The notes under the pieces are model-generated. The model made no database searches, was not told the origin of the DNA, and was given only the letters and a program-made list of their open reading frames with translations. Positions 24,300-33,208 of a stretch of DNA of 64,000 nt are shown here, one piece after another. Within the stretch, counting starts at the first letter, position 1. Every line of letters begins with the position of its first letter. Source of the DNA: an uncultured Oscillospiraceae bacterium (GTDB lineage: Bacteria > Bacillota > Clostridia > Oscillospirales > Oscillospiraceae); the NCBI GenBank assembly GCA_934597255.1, contig CAKTQV010000006.1:74102-138101 (forward strand), read 5' to 3'. Both the position numbers and the translations under genes were made by a program.

Positions 24300-27200
24300 T
24301 TACTCGGCGCTGGGCTCGCCGCTGGTCAGACCCATCACGCCGTCGCCGGGCTCGCCGAAGCCGATGGCGCTCGTCGTATCCAGCGCGTCTGGGTCGATGC
24401 CGTTTTCGGACAGATCGGCGGTCGCCGGGTCATAGGCGATGGCGGAAGCGCCGTCGGTCACGAAGGAGACGAGAGAGCCTTCCACGATGATGGGCTCAAC
24501 GTCCTCGAGGTAGGTGGTGATGGTGGCGTTCTGCCACTTCTGCATGCCGGCCGCCCAGTAGTTGACCAGGTAGTAGTCAAAGTCGCCGCAGGCGGGCGCG
24601 TCCTCACCGGCGCCGCACTCGTTGGCGCTGTAGGAGCCGACGTATTCGCCGCCGTCGTAGACGTTGATGATGACCTCGCCCTCGCCGAAGACCTCGCCGG
24701 TCAGCTTCGCGCCGGCGTAGAGGTTGAGCGTGATGGACGATTCCGCGCTGCAGTAGATGTCGCCGGTCAGCTCGGTATCCCAGAGATTGACGGTCAGAAT
24801 GCCGGCGTTATCGTCCGTGGCCTCGACGGCATAGGGATAATCGCCGCAGATCATTTCCGCGCCGACGATGAAATCCTCGGTGCGGCCGTTCTCCTCGCGG
24901 ATGACGGGGCCGGAGCCGGATTCCAGCGTGCCGCCGAACACGAAGCAGTAGCTGCCGGTGGACATGGCGGCGGAGGGCATGGCCTGATGGCCGTTGAGCG
25001 CGGAGGTCTCGCCGTAGGTGTAGCAGTTGTCAAGCACGGTGACGCCGTGGTCGTGGGCGCTCATGACGCCCTCGCAGTTGTTGGCGACGAAACGGGAGTC
25101 CTTCGCCATGATGATGGACGAGCCGGCGCAGTAGATGCCGGGGGAGCCGGCCTTTTCGGTGGTGCAGTCCACGCCCTCGGCGAGGATGAAGCCGCCGCCG
25201 TAGTCGCTGGCGAGCGCGCCGGACGAGCCGCCGGCCGTGTGGATGACGGTGTCATAGGCATAGATGCGGCCCATGTAGGTCACGTCCAGACCGTGGCCCT
25301 GGGAGTTGTTGGTGTCGATGGTGCCGCCGTTGATGACGATCCTGGCGCGGTTGGTGGCAAAGGCGCCGTTGGCGTAGCTCTCGGGGTCGGAAACGATGGT
25401 GGGGTTGTTGAGCGTCACGAGCGTGTCGGGGCTCGTGGCAAGGATGTCGGAGCAGTAGCCGTACTGGCTGGAGCGCTCGGCGGAAAGATCGTCCTCGCTG
25501 GAGTAGCCGGCGCCGTAAACATAGATGTCGTCGAAGGTGTGCTCGCCGCCGGAGATGTAGATGACGGAGCCGCCGCGCGCGGCTTCCGCCACGTAGCGCT
25601 CGCCCTCGATCAGTTCGGCAGCCGGGCGGCCGGCATAGGGCTCGCCGGCCTCAACGGAGAAGATGCCCGCGTCGCTGAGGACGGGGATCTCGCCGCTGAG
25701 CAGAGAGAGAAGCAGGCCGTTTTCGTCCGTGACGGTCAGGATGCCGGTGGTCTCGTCATAGTCCAGCGCCAGACCGAGCGCGTCGATCGCGTTGCGCAGG
25801 CCGAGAACATAGTCGCCGTCCGAAAGGGAGACGGAGACCGTGAAGCTGGCGATGGGAGCGCCGTCGAGCGTGAAGGTGAGAGTGACGTCGCTTTCGGCGT
25901 AGACGTCGGCGGCCGCGGGCTCGACCATGATGTAGTCGCCGCAGTCGGTCACGGTGCCGTTGACAACGGCGTCGCCGTTCAGAGTGAGGCTGGAGAGATA
26001 GCTCGTCTCGGTGACGTTCCAGACCGCGCCGTCGCCCAGCGTGACATTGAGCAGGCAGCCGTCCTCGCGGGGCGCGTACTCGTTTTCAACGCGGCCGACG
26101 GAGAGGATGTTGTCGAAGGTGATGACGCCGTCGTCAATGGCGAGCGTGGCGTTGGCCAGGGAGATCGCGCCGGTCAGCTCGGCATTTTCGAGCGTGACGT
26201 TCATGGTGGCCGTGTCGTACGCCAGCGGGCTCATGCTCATCACGATGTCGCCCTCGAGCGCCGTATCGTGGATATAGACGGGTATCTCGGCGGAAGCGTT
26301 GACCGTGCCGGCGCCGGTATCGTCGTTGTCCTGCGCCTGCACGAGAACGCCGGTCTCGGAAGCGGTGACGACCGCGCCGTCGCCGATCTCGATATCGGCG
26401 GAGCGGGACTTGATCATGATGCCGCAGTAGGCGGTGTTCAGCTCGGTGCCCTCACCGAGGACCTTGAGCGTGGAAACGGAGCCCATGGGCTGGTGGGTCA
26501 CAAGGCCGTAGCGGTCGGAGTTGGCGACTGTGCCGTCGCTGAGGATGACCGTGCCTTCCACGGCGGCGAAGGCCACGACGCCGTTGTGGATATTGAAGCG
26601 GCAGTTTTTAAAGGTATCGACGCAGGGGCCGATGGAGTACGCGCCGTAGCCGGACTCGGTGACGTTGATCTCGCAGTCCACGCAGGTCAGGCTGCCGTCG
26701 TTGACGGCATCCACACCGAGCGCGCCCCAGTTGCGGTTGTTGAACACGCAGTTTTCAAAATACTCCGTGGCATAGTGGACCATGTTGTTGGCGCGGGCGT
26801 TGCCGTAAACGCCGAGGCCCTTGGGCGGCTGGCTCATGCCGGCCATCTCGACGGAGGCGTCCTCGTTGTAGTCGCCCGCGTCGCAGTTGAACACGGAGTC
26901 ATAGACCTCCAGCGTGGACTGGCCGCCGGCAAAGGTGCAGCCGCGGACATAGCCGGAGACGTTCGCCGTCACATTGCGGGCAATGAGATGGCTGCCGTCG
27001 GTCGCGCACAGCGCGGCTCCCTGGCCCATGAAGTCGTTGCCGCCCTCGCCCGTGAGGTTGATGACGACGTCCTCAACCTCGATCTCGGCGCTGCCGCCGG
27101 CACGGATGCCGGAGACGGCGGCGACGTCGGAGCCGATGGTGACGCCGGAGACCTTCGTGTCGGTGATCTCGCCGCCGGTGGCCGCAGAGAGGATGGACTG

Positions 27201-27833
27201 GCCTTCCTGAAGGCCCTCGTCGGTGATGTAGATCACGCTGGCCAGCTCCGTGGACAGATCCACGTCCTTATCGCCGGACTGATAATCCGCAGATTCAAAA
27301 ATGGGATCGACCACATCCACGGCCACGCTGCCGTTGTAAGCGCCCTCTTCGAGCGGGACGTTCACGCCGTCCACGGACAGATAGGCGGTCTGGCCCTCGC
27401 CGATCTCGGCCGTCTTTTCCACGCCGTCGGAGACGTAGCGGATCTCGCCGGCGGCGATGGAGATGACGGCGTTTTCGCCGCCCTCGCCGGAGGCTTCCCC
27501 GGACGCTTCGCCGGAGCCGCCGCCCGCGCCGCCGTTCATGTCGGCTTCGGGCTTGCCGGCGGCAAGCCAATCCTCAAAGTCCAGCGCGCCCAACACGTCA
27601 AAGAAGACCTGAATGTTGGAGGCGGACCGGATGTCGTCCATATCCTTGCAGGCGTAGATGGCGTCGGCCATCTCCACGGCGTCCTCGGGATTGGGGGCGC
27701 CGGCTTCCGCATAGGAATAGATGTAGTCCTGATATTCGCTCCAGTCGCTGTCCGCCGCGAAGGACACGCAGCCGAGGCTCAGCGCCATCGCAAAGACAAG
27801 GACAAGGGAGAGAATCTTCGATGTTTTACCCAT
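24300..27833 (-). CDS. Large secreted right-handed beta-helix protein
   Basis: A 1177-residue exported protein. The signal peptide ends near SFAA (about residue 27). After a helical segment comes a Gly/Ser/Glu linker with SGEASGEASGE. The body has many short repeats of alternating Asn, Val, Gly and Thr typical of parallel beta-helices of the pectate-lyase type (for example TNRARIVINGGTIDTNNSQG). In the middle, DVTLTFTLDGAPIASFTVSV to DYDETTGILTVTD resembles a copper-amine-oxidase-N/stalk-type module that interrupts the helix. No wall-anchor, repeat-type cell-wall domain or membrane helix is seen at the end. ATG at 27833 lies nine bases after AGGAGG; the earlier ATG (27839) is too close. Function unknown, probably surface or polysaccharide contact. 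Confidence 0.82.
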   Translation of the reverse strand: MGKTSKILSLVLVFAMALSLGCVSFAADSDWSEYQDYIYSYAEAGAPNPEDAVEMADAIYACKDMDDIRSASNIQVFFDVLGALDFEDWLAAGKPEADMNGGAGGGSGEASGEASGEGGENAVISIAAGEIRYVSDGVEKTAEIGEGQTAYLSVDGVNVPLEEGAYNGSVAVDVVDPIFESADYQSGDKDVDLSTELASVIYITDEGLQEGQSILSAATGGEITDTKVSGVTIGSDVAAVSGIRAGGSAEIEVEDVVINLTGEGGNDFMGQGAALCATDGSHLIARNVTANVSGYVRGCTFAGGQSTLEVYDSVFNCDAGDYNEDASVEMAGMSQPPKGLGVYGNARANNMVHYATEYFENCVFNNRNWGALGVDAVNDGSLTCVDCEINVTESGYGAYSIGPCVDTFKNCRFNIHNGVVAFAAVEGTVILSDGTVANSDRYGLVTHQPMGSVSTLKVLGEGTELNTAYCGIMIKSRSADIEIGDGAVVTASETGVLVQAQDNDDTGAGTVNASAEIPVYIHDTALEGDIVMSMSPLAYDTATMNVTLENAELTGAISLANATLAIDDGVITFDNILSVGRVENEYAPREDGCLLNVTLGDGAVWNVTETSYLSSLTLNGDAVVNGTVTDCGDYIMVEPAAADVYAESDVTLTFTLDGAPIASFTVSVSLSDGDYVLGLRNAIDALGLALDYDETTGILTVTDENGLLLSLLSGEIPVLSDAGIFSVEAGEPYAGRPAAELIEGERYVAEAARGGSVIYISGGEHTFDDIYVYGAGYSSEDDLSAERSSQYGYCSDILATSPDTLVTLNNPTIVSDPESYANGAFATNRARIVINGGTIDTNNSQGHGLDVTYMGRIYAYDTVIHTAGGSSGALASDYGGGFILAEGVDCTTEKAGSPGIYCAGSSIIMAKDSRFVANNCEGVMSAHDHGVTVLDNCYTYGETSALNGHQAMPSAAMSTGSYCFVFGGTLESGSGPVIREENGRTEDFIVGAEMICGDYPYAVEATDDNAGILTVNLWDTELTGDIYCSAESSITLNLYAGAKLTGEVFGEGEVIINVYDGGEYVGSYSANECGAGEDAPACGDFDYYLVNYWAAGMQKWQNATITTYLEDVEPIIVEGSLVSFVTDGASAIAYDPATADLSENGIDPDALDTTSAIGFGEPGDGVMGLTSGEPSAE

Positions 27834-27903
27834 GTTCATGCTCCTCCTAGTTAAGTAGACTAAAACCAGTATTTAGATTATAGCGCCTTTTGTGCGTTCT
27901 GGC

Positions 27904-27932
27904 TTTACAAATTAATTACAAACAATTATAAT
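27904..27932 (+). promoter_or_regulatory. Sigma-A promoter of adenine deaminase
   Basis: TTTACA, a 17-base spacer and a perfect TATAAT, 30 bases before the ATG. Confidence 0.8.
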
Positions 27933-27962
27933 ATTGAAAATTTATCTCTGGGAGGGTATGTC

Positions 27963-29657
27963 ATGAGCCTGAGCGAACGCATTGAAGCGGCCTCCGGACG
28001 GCGGAGGGCCGAACTTGTATTCAAGGACGCGGAATATCTCAACGTGTTCACGGGACGCTTTGAAAAGGCGGATGTGGCGGTGAGCGACGGCCACATCGTG
28101 GGCATCGGCGATTACGACGGCGAACGGGAGATCGGCTGCGGCGGCAAGACGCTTGTCCCGGCGTTCATCGACGGCCATATCCATCTCGAGTCGAGCGTCG
28201 TGTCGCCGGCGGAATTTGCGCGCATCGTGCTCCCGAAGGGGACCTGCGCGGTCGTGACCGACCCGCATGAGATCACGAATGTGATGGGGACCGACGGCGT
28301 GAAATTCATGCTGCAGGCGACGGAGCGGCTGCCGCTGGACGTGTTCGTCATGCTGCCGAGCTGCGTGCCGGCCACGCCGTTTGACGAATCCGGCGCGTCC
28401 TTCGCCCACGAGGACATTGAGCTTCTGATGGATCACCGGCGGGTGCTGGGGCTGGCGGAGATGATGAATTACGTCGGGACGGCGGCGGGAGACGGGGAGA
28501 TACTGGCGCGGATAAAGGCGGCCTGGAAGCGGCTCAAGCCGGTGGACGGTCATGCCCCCGGTCTTTCCGGCCGGGCGCTCAACGCCTACGCTGCCGCCGG
28601 CGTGATGAGCGACCATGAATGCTCCGATCTGGACGAAGCCATGGAAAAGCTGCGGCTGGGCCAGCGCATCATGATCCGGAACGGAACGGCGTCGCACAAT
28701 CTGAAGGCGCTCGTGCCGCTGCTGTGCGACTCGCAGACGGCCGCGCGCTGTATGCTGGTCACGGACGACAAGCACCCCGGCGATCTGATGAGCTACGGCC
28801 ACATCGACGGCATCATCCGCGAGGCCATCGCGCTCGGCGCGCCGCCGGCGCTGTGCTACAAGGCGGCCTCGCTCGGCGCGGCGGAGTATTTCGGACTGCG
28901 GCGCATGGGCGCCATCGCGCCGGGGTATGTGGCCGATCTCGTGCTGCTGGACGACGTGGAGAGCGTGTCCATCGAGGCGGTCTGGCGCGCCGGGCGGCTG
29001 GTGGACGAGACGCTTCTGGCGCAGTGCCGCAGCGAGGTGGAGCGGCCGCTCATGGCGCGCGCGCGCAGCAGCATGAACCTTGCGGCACTTACGCCGCAGA
29101 GCTTTGCCGTCGCGGGGGGCGCGCCGGTCATCGGGCTTGTGGAGCGGGAGCTTCTGACGACCAAGGAGGGCTGGGCCTCGGATTACGGCGAGGGGCTGTG
29201 CAAGGCGGCGGTCATCGAGCGGCACCATCACACGGGGCACATCGGCGTCGCATGGCTGAAGGGATACGGGCTGAAAAACGGCGCCGTGGCCGTCACGGTC
29301 GCGCACGACAGCCACAATCTCATCGTGGCCGGATCGTCGGACGAGGAGATGGCGGCGGCGGCCAACGCGGTCATCGACATGCAGGGCGGCATGTGCGTCG
29401 TCCACGAGGGAAAGACGGCGGCGGCGCTTCCGCTGCCGGTCGCGGGGCTGATGACCGATCTGGACGCGGCGCAGACGCAGCGGGCCATGGACGAGATCAA
29501 GCGCGTCGCGTGGGAGCTGGGCGTGTCGAAGGGCGTCGACCCGGTCATGACGCTTTCCTTCGTGAGCCTGCCGGTCATTCCGCATATCAAACTGACGACC
29601 TGCGGCGCGGTGGATGTGGACCGCTTTGAGTGGATGCGTCCGCCGGAGCAGCCGTGA
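27963..29657 (+). CDS. ade: Adenine deaminase
   Basis: A 564-residue amidohydrolase that converts adenine to hypoxanthine and ammonia in purine salvage. Metal-binding HIH is in AFIDGHIHLESS, the second-half signatures DPHEITNV, GHAPGLSG and SDHECSD are those of the Ade family, and the adenine-deaminase C-terminal domain is present (DSHNLIVAGSSDEEM). The length is normal for bacterial Ade (about 560-590). ATG follows GGGAGGG by five or six bases. It is monocistronic with its own promoter. Confidence 0.96.
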   Translation: MSLSERIEAASGRRRAELVFKDAEYLNVFTGRFEKADVAVSDGHIVGIGDYDGEREIGCGGKTLVPAFIDGHIHLESSVVSPAEFARIVLPKGTCAVVTDPHEITNVMGTDGVKFMLQATERLPLDVFVMLPSCVPATPFDESGASFAHEDIELLMDHRRVLGLAEMMNYVGTAAGDGEILARIKAAWKRLKPVDGHAPGLSGRALNAYAAAGVMSDHECSDLDEAMEKLRLGQRIMIRNGTASHNLKALVPLLCDSQTAARCMLVTDDKHPGDLMSYGHIDGIIREAIALGAPPALCYKAASLGAAEYFGLRRMGAIAPGYVADLVLLDDVESVSIEAVWRAGRLVDETLLAQCRSEVERPLMARARSSMNLAALTPQSFAVAGGAPVIGLVERELLTTKEGWASDYGEGLCKAAVIERHHHTGHIGVAWLKGYGLKNGAVAVTVAHDSHNLIVAGSSDEEMAAAANAVIDMQGGMCVVHEGKTAAALPLPVAGLMTDLDAAQTQRAMDEIKRVAWELGVSKGVDPVMTLSFVSLPVIPHIKLTTCGAVDVDRFEWMRPPEQP

Positions 29658-29683
29658 GCGCGGGGTATGACCGCGTGCATAAA

Positions 29684-29711
29684 GAACAGGGGTGCCATCG
29701 CACCCCTGTTC
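29684..29711. terminator. Hairpin between ade and sigG
   Basis: A perfect 12-bp stem (29684-29695 with 29700-29711) has a CATC loop and lies between two convergent genes. Read on the minus strand it is followed by TTTAT. Weak bidirectional terminator. Confidence 0.6.
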
Positions 29712-29730
29712 CTGCTGTATTATGCCGGGC

Positions 29731-30513
29731 TCATGCCGGGAACAGCGCTTTTTTGATCTCGCTGACCGCGTTTTTTTCCAGCCGCGACACCTGTGCCTGG
29801 GATATGCCGATCTCCCCGGCGACCTCCATCTGGGTCTTTCCGGCGAGATAGCGCAGGGCAAGGATGCGCCGCTCGCGCTCGGCCAGCTTTTCCACGGCCT
29901 CCGTGAAGGCGATGTGCTCCAGCCAGCTCTGATCCGTGTTTTTCACATCGCGTACCTGATCCATCACGCGCACGCTCTCGCCCGCGTCGGTGTACACCGG
30001 GTCGAACAGACTCACCGGCGTGCTGAGGGCGTCCATGCTCATGGCGGCGGCCTCCGGCGTCACGCCGATCGACGCGGCGATCTCCTCCACGGTCGGCTCG
30101 CGCTGGTTTTCGCTCATGAGCGCCTCGCGCGCCTGCATGACGCGATAGGCCGTGTCCCGGAGCGAGCGCGACACGCGCAGCGAGGAGTTGTCCCGCAGGT
30201 AGCGGCGTATCTCGCCCGCGATCATCGGCACGCCGTAGGTGGAGAATTTCACGTCGTGATTTTTCAGATCGAAATTATCAATGGCCTTTATCAGCCCGAT
30301 GCAGCCGACCTGAAACAGATCGTCCACATTCTCGCCGCGGCCGACGAATTTCTGGATCACGGAAAGAACGAGCCGCAGGTTGCCGCGAATCAGCTCGTCG
30401 CGCGCGCCGCTGTCGCCGGACTGCGCTTTTTTCAGAAGCGAGCGAATTTCATCGCTTTTCAAAACCTTCAGACTTGCCGTATTTACGCCGCAGATCTCAA
30501 CTTTTCCCTGCAT
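29731..30513 (-). CDS. sigG: RNA polymerase sporulation sigma factor SigG
   Basis: A 260-residue forespore late sigma factor. It begins KVEICGVNTASL, the SigG-specific N-terminal signature that distinguishes it from SigF. Regions 2 (DLFQVGCIGLIKAIDNFD, then RRYLRDNSSLRVSRSLRD), 3 and 4 (GKTQMEVAGEIGISQAQVSR) are intact. Upstream lies a promoter fitting the SigF consensus. In B. subtilis sigG sits beside spoIIGA-sigE; here it is alone between adenine deaminase and a radical SAM gene. Confidence 0.97.
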   Translation of the reverse strand: MQGKVEICGVNTASLKVLKSDEIRSLLKKAQSGDSGARDELIRGNLRLVLSVIQKFVGRGENVDDLFQVGCIGLIKAIDNFDLKNHDVKFSTYGVPMIAGEIRRYLRDNSSLRVSRSLRDTAYRVMQAREALMSENQREPTVEEIAASIGVTPEAAAMSMDALSTPVSLFDPVYTDAGESVRVMDQVRDVKNTDQSWLEHIAFTEAVEKLAERERRILALRYLAGKTQMEVAGEIGISQAQVSRLEKNAVSEIKKALFPA

Positions 30514-30543
30514 TCAAAAACCGCCCTTTCGTCTGGTAAATGC

Positions 30544-30573
30544 TAGTTTTTCCAGCGGCGGCGGCTTTCATGC
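30544..30573 (-). promoter_or_regulatory. Sigma-F-type promoter of sigG
   Basis: On the minus strand GCATG (one mismatch to GYATA), 15 bases and GGAAAAACTA, a full match to GGNNANAHTR. Transcription would start about 24 bases before the sigG ATG. SigF control of sigG is established in Bacillus. Confidence 0.75.
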
Positions 30574-30604
30574 ACAGCGCGAAAAAGTTAACGAACATTA
30601 ACTC

Positions 30605-30633
30605 TTTTCAAGTGGGAAAATCTATGATACAAT
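30605..30633 (+). promoter_or_regulatory. Promoter of the radical SAM-sufCB unit
   Basis: TTTTCA, a 17-base spacer and TACAAT, 52 bases before the radical SAM start. The -35 has two mismatches. The leader is very AT-rich. Confidence 0.5.
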
Positions 30634-30684
30634 ACGTGCTTGAGTGAAAAAATATCTATATTTATATAGAATGGAGCGGCATAT

Positions 30685-31563
30685 ATGCACAACCCGTACA
30701 AAACAAGAGAAGGCGGCGCGACGGTCACGGTTTTCGTGCCCTACGACTGCCGGAACAACTGTCCGTTCTGCATCAATAAGCAGGAATACGCGGACATGAG
30801 CGGCTTTTCGGAAGAGAAGATACTGCGCAGCATCGAAACGATGGACGCCATCACGCCGCGCTGCGACTTTGTATTCACCGGCGGCGAGCCGATGGCGAAC
30901 CTGCCGTCGCTCCAGCGTATGCTCGACCGCATTCCGACAACGCACAGGGTGTTCATCAATACGACGCTTCCCGTCTTTGCCGACCAGAGCGCGGAGGATA
31001 TGCTCGCGTTTGCTGCGCACAATAAGGACAAGATCACCTGCATCAACGTCTCGCGCCATATGCAGCACTATGTGCAGGAGTCGCCGGACGAGCTTTTTGA
31101 CCGGCTGCCGGTCCCGGCGCGCGTCAACTGCGTTTTGTGGAAGCATTACCCCACGGAACAGCTTCCCGGCTTCATCCGCCGCTGGAAGGAGCATCCCGTG
31201 TCGATCCAGTTCCGCTATGACTACACGGATACGACGCCGGAGAACCTGTACGAGCAGGAGCATGACCACATCCTCAACGATCTCAAGGCGCTGTGCGAAT
31301 ACAAGGGGCTGGACGGCAGCCGCATGCGCTGCGGATACCATTTTGAATACGAGGGCGTGGAGATCACCTATCACAAGACGCTTCCGTACAGCACCATCAC
31401 GGAAACGGGCAGCGACGGCGTGACCTACGACATACTTTACGACATCATCATCAAGCAGAACGGCGATATCCATTCCGACTGGACGGGTGTGCCGCTTGAT
31501 GTGGAAGGCTATAAAAAGGTGGTGTTTGAGCCGGACGATCAGGTTTGGCTCGAGAAATGCTGA
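30685..31563 (+). CDS. Radical SAM protein
   Basis: A 292-residue radical SAM enzyme. The [4Fe-4S] motif CRNNCPFC is at about residues 24-31 (CxxxCxxC), the SAM-contact GGEP appears as FTGGEPMANL, and later strands follow the usual barrel. It has no SPASM or other extra Fe-S domain; the few later Cys are scattered. The reaction is unknown: it has none of the marks of a maturase for a nearby peptide or tRNA gene. It overlaps the start of sufC by seven bases, so Fe-S assembly and this Fe-S enzyme are made together. ATG follows GGAG by about nine bases. Confidence 0.85.
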   Translation: MHNPYKTREGGATVTVFVPYDCRNNCPFCINKQEYADMSGFSEEKILRSIETMDAITPRCDFVFTGGEPMANLPSLQRMLDRIPTTHRVFINTTLPVFADQSAEDMLAFAAHNKDKITCINVSRHMQHYVQESPDELFDRLPVPARVNCVLWKHYPTEQLPGFIRRWKEHPVSIQFRYDYTDTTPENLYEQEHDHILNDLKALCEYKGLDGSRMRCGYHFEYEGVEITYHKTLPYSTITETGSDGVTYDILYDIIIKQNGDIHSDWTGVPLDVEGYKKVVFEPDDQVWLEKC

Positions 31564-32288
31564 AGATAGAAAATCTGCGCTTCGCACCGCAGACCGAGGA
31601 CGGCGAGAAGGTCATCATCGACGATCTGTCGCTGACGGTGGAGGACAAGAAATTCGTGGTCATAACCGGCCCCAACGGCGGCGGCAAGACCACGCTCGCC
31701 AAGCTCATCATGGGCATTGAAAAGCCGAGCGCCGGCCGTATTGTCTGGAACGGCGAGGATGTGACGGAGCTTTCCGTCACGGAGCGCGCCCGCCGCGGCA
31801 TCAGCTACGGCTTCCAGCAGCCGCCGCGCTTCAAGGGCATGACGGTCTACGATCTGCTCAAGGTGGCGGCCGGCCGCGAAATGAGCCGCATTGAGTGCTG
31901 CGAATACCTCACGCAGGTGGGGCTGTGCGCGCGCGACTACGTTGACCGCGACATGGACGTGTCGCTGTCCGGCGGCGAGGCCAAGCGCATCGAGATCGCC
32001 ACGATCCTGGCGCGGAAAAGCGAGCTGATGATCTTTGACGAGCCGGAGGCCGGCATCGACCTGTGGAGCTTTTCCCGTCTGACGGAGACGTTCGGCGCGA
32101 TCAGCCGCCGTAAGGAGGCCACGCTTATCGTCATCAGCCATCAGGAGCGCCTGATCGGACTGGCGGACGAGATCGTCGTGCTGTCCGGCGGACGGCTGAC
32201 GGCGCAGGGGCCGACGGCGGAGATATTCCCGCAGATCATGGGACAGACCGTTTCCGGCTGTTCGGTACTGGAGGGGCAAAATGGATAA
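31557..32288 (+). CDS. sufC: Fe-S cluster assembly ATPase SufC-like
   Basis: A 243-residue SufC-type ABC ATPase that powers Fe-S assembly on the SufB scaffold. Walker A is GPNGGGKTT, the signature is LSGGEAKRIEIA (SufC-like), Walker B is LMIFDEPEAG and the switch His is in VISHQE. ATG at 31557 overlaps the radical SAM stop; an in-frame TTG earlier has no ribosome site. It overlaps sufB by eight bases. No SufD, SufS or SufU is present, so this is the minimal two-gene form. Confidence 0.93.
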   Translation: MLKIENLRFAPQTEDGEKVIIDDLSLTVEDKKFVVITGPNGGGKTTLAKLIMGIEKPSAGRIVWNGEDVTELSVTERARRGISYGFQQPPRFKGMTVYDLLKVAAGREMSRIECCEYLTQVGLCARDYVDRDMDVSLSGGEAKRIEIATILARKSELMIFDEPEAGIDLWSFSRLTETFGAISRRKEATLIVISHQERLIGLADEIVVLSGGRLTAQGPTAEIFPQIMGQTVSGCSVLEGQNG

Positions 32289-33201
32289 AACGGTCGCACA
32301 GGTGCTTGACCAGATCGCCGACCGGCACGAATTTCCCGACAGCGTTGCGCTGAACATCCGTGTGGACGGGGCAAAGCTGGAGCGTCACAATACAAAGGAT
32401 ATCGAGATCCGCACAAAGACCGACAAGGACGGCATCGACGTGTTCATCGCGCCGGGCAGCCGTCACGGGAGCGTGCATATCCCGGTCGTACTCACGAGAT
32501 CCGGCTTCAAGGATCTCGTCTACAACGATTTTTACGTCGGCGAGGGCGCGGAATGCGAGATCATCGCCGGCTGCGGCATCAACAACTGCGGCTGCGACGA
32601 TTCCCAGCACGACGGCATCCATACCTTCCACGTCGGGAAAAATGCCCACGTTATCTACCGCGAAAAGCACTACGGCGAGGGCCGCGGCACGGGTCGCCGC
32701 ATCCTCAACCCCAAAACGGTCCTCTATCTGGAGGAGGGCTCCTCCGTCACGCTCGACACCAGCCAGATACGCGGCGTGGACGACACGAAGCGTATGACCG
32801 AGGGGCACGTCGGCGCGGGCGCGGAGCTTATCATTCAGGAAAAGCTGCTGACGCATGAAAGCCAGAAGGCGGAGTCCGAGATGGAGGTCTATCTTGAGGG
32901 CGCGGGCGCGCGCACCCGCGTTATCAGCCGCTCGGTGGCCAAGGATCACTCGGAGCAGGTGTTCTATCCGCGCGTGACCGGTCTTTGCGAGTGCTTCGGC
33001 CATGTGTCCTGCGACGCGATCATCATGGGCAGCGCCAAGGTCAGCTCCATTCCCGCCATCGTCTGCGACGATGTGGACGCGAGCCTCATCCACGAGGCGG
33101 CCATCGGCCGCATCGCGGGCGAGCAGATACTCAAGCTCATGACCCTCGGTCTCGACGCGGAGCAGGCGGAGGAGAAGATACTCGAGGGCTTCCTCCGCTG
33201 A
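32281..33201 (+). CDS. sufB: SufB/SufD-family Fe-S scaffold protein (minimal SufCB type)
   Basis: A 306-residue SufB/D beta-helix protein, shorter than canonical SufB (about 465). It carries the Cys/His-rich segment CGINNCGCDDSQHDGIH near residue 100, the KNAHVIYREKHYGEG region, and the C-terminal HEAAIGRIAGEQILKLMTLG, a conserved SufB/D feature. With sufC alone it matches the SUF-like minimal (SMS) systems described in archaea and anaerobic bacteria, where one B protein does the scaffold work. No Cys desulfurase gene is nearby, so sulfide or a distant gene must supply sulfur. Confidence 0.9.
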   Translation: MDKTVAQVLDQIADRHEFPDSVALNIRVDGAKLERHNTKDIEIRTKTDKDGIDVFIAPGSRHGSVHIPVVLTRSGFKDLVYNDFYVGEGAECEIIAGCGINNCGCDDSQHDGIHTFHVGKNAHVIYREKHYGEGRGTGRRILNPKTVLYLEEGSSVTLDTSQIRGVDDTKRMTEGHVGAGAELIIQEKLLTHESQKAESEMEVYLEGAGARTRVISRSVAKDHSEQVFYPRVTGLCECFGHVSCDAIIMGSAKVSSIPAIVCDDVDASLIHEAAIGRIAGEQILKLMTLGLDAEQAEEKILEGFLR

Positions 33202-33208
33202 TAGCGCC

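Noticed and set aside
24285..27854. An equally long open frame on the plus strand opposite the beta-helix gene
   Set aside because: GC-rich third positions leave few stops; no ribosome site or signal peptide, and the product is Gly/Val/Ala/Asp-rich nonsense. The minus-strand gene has signal peptide and AGGAGG.
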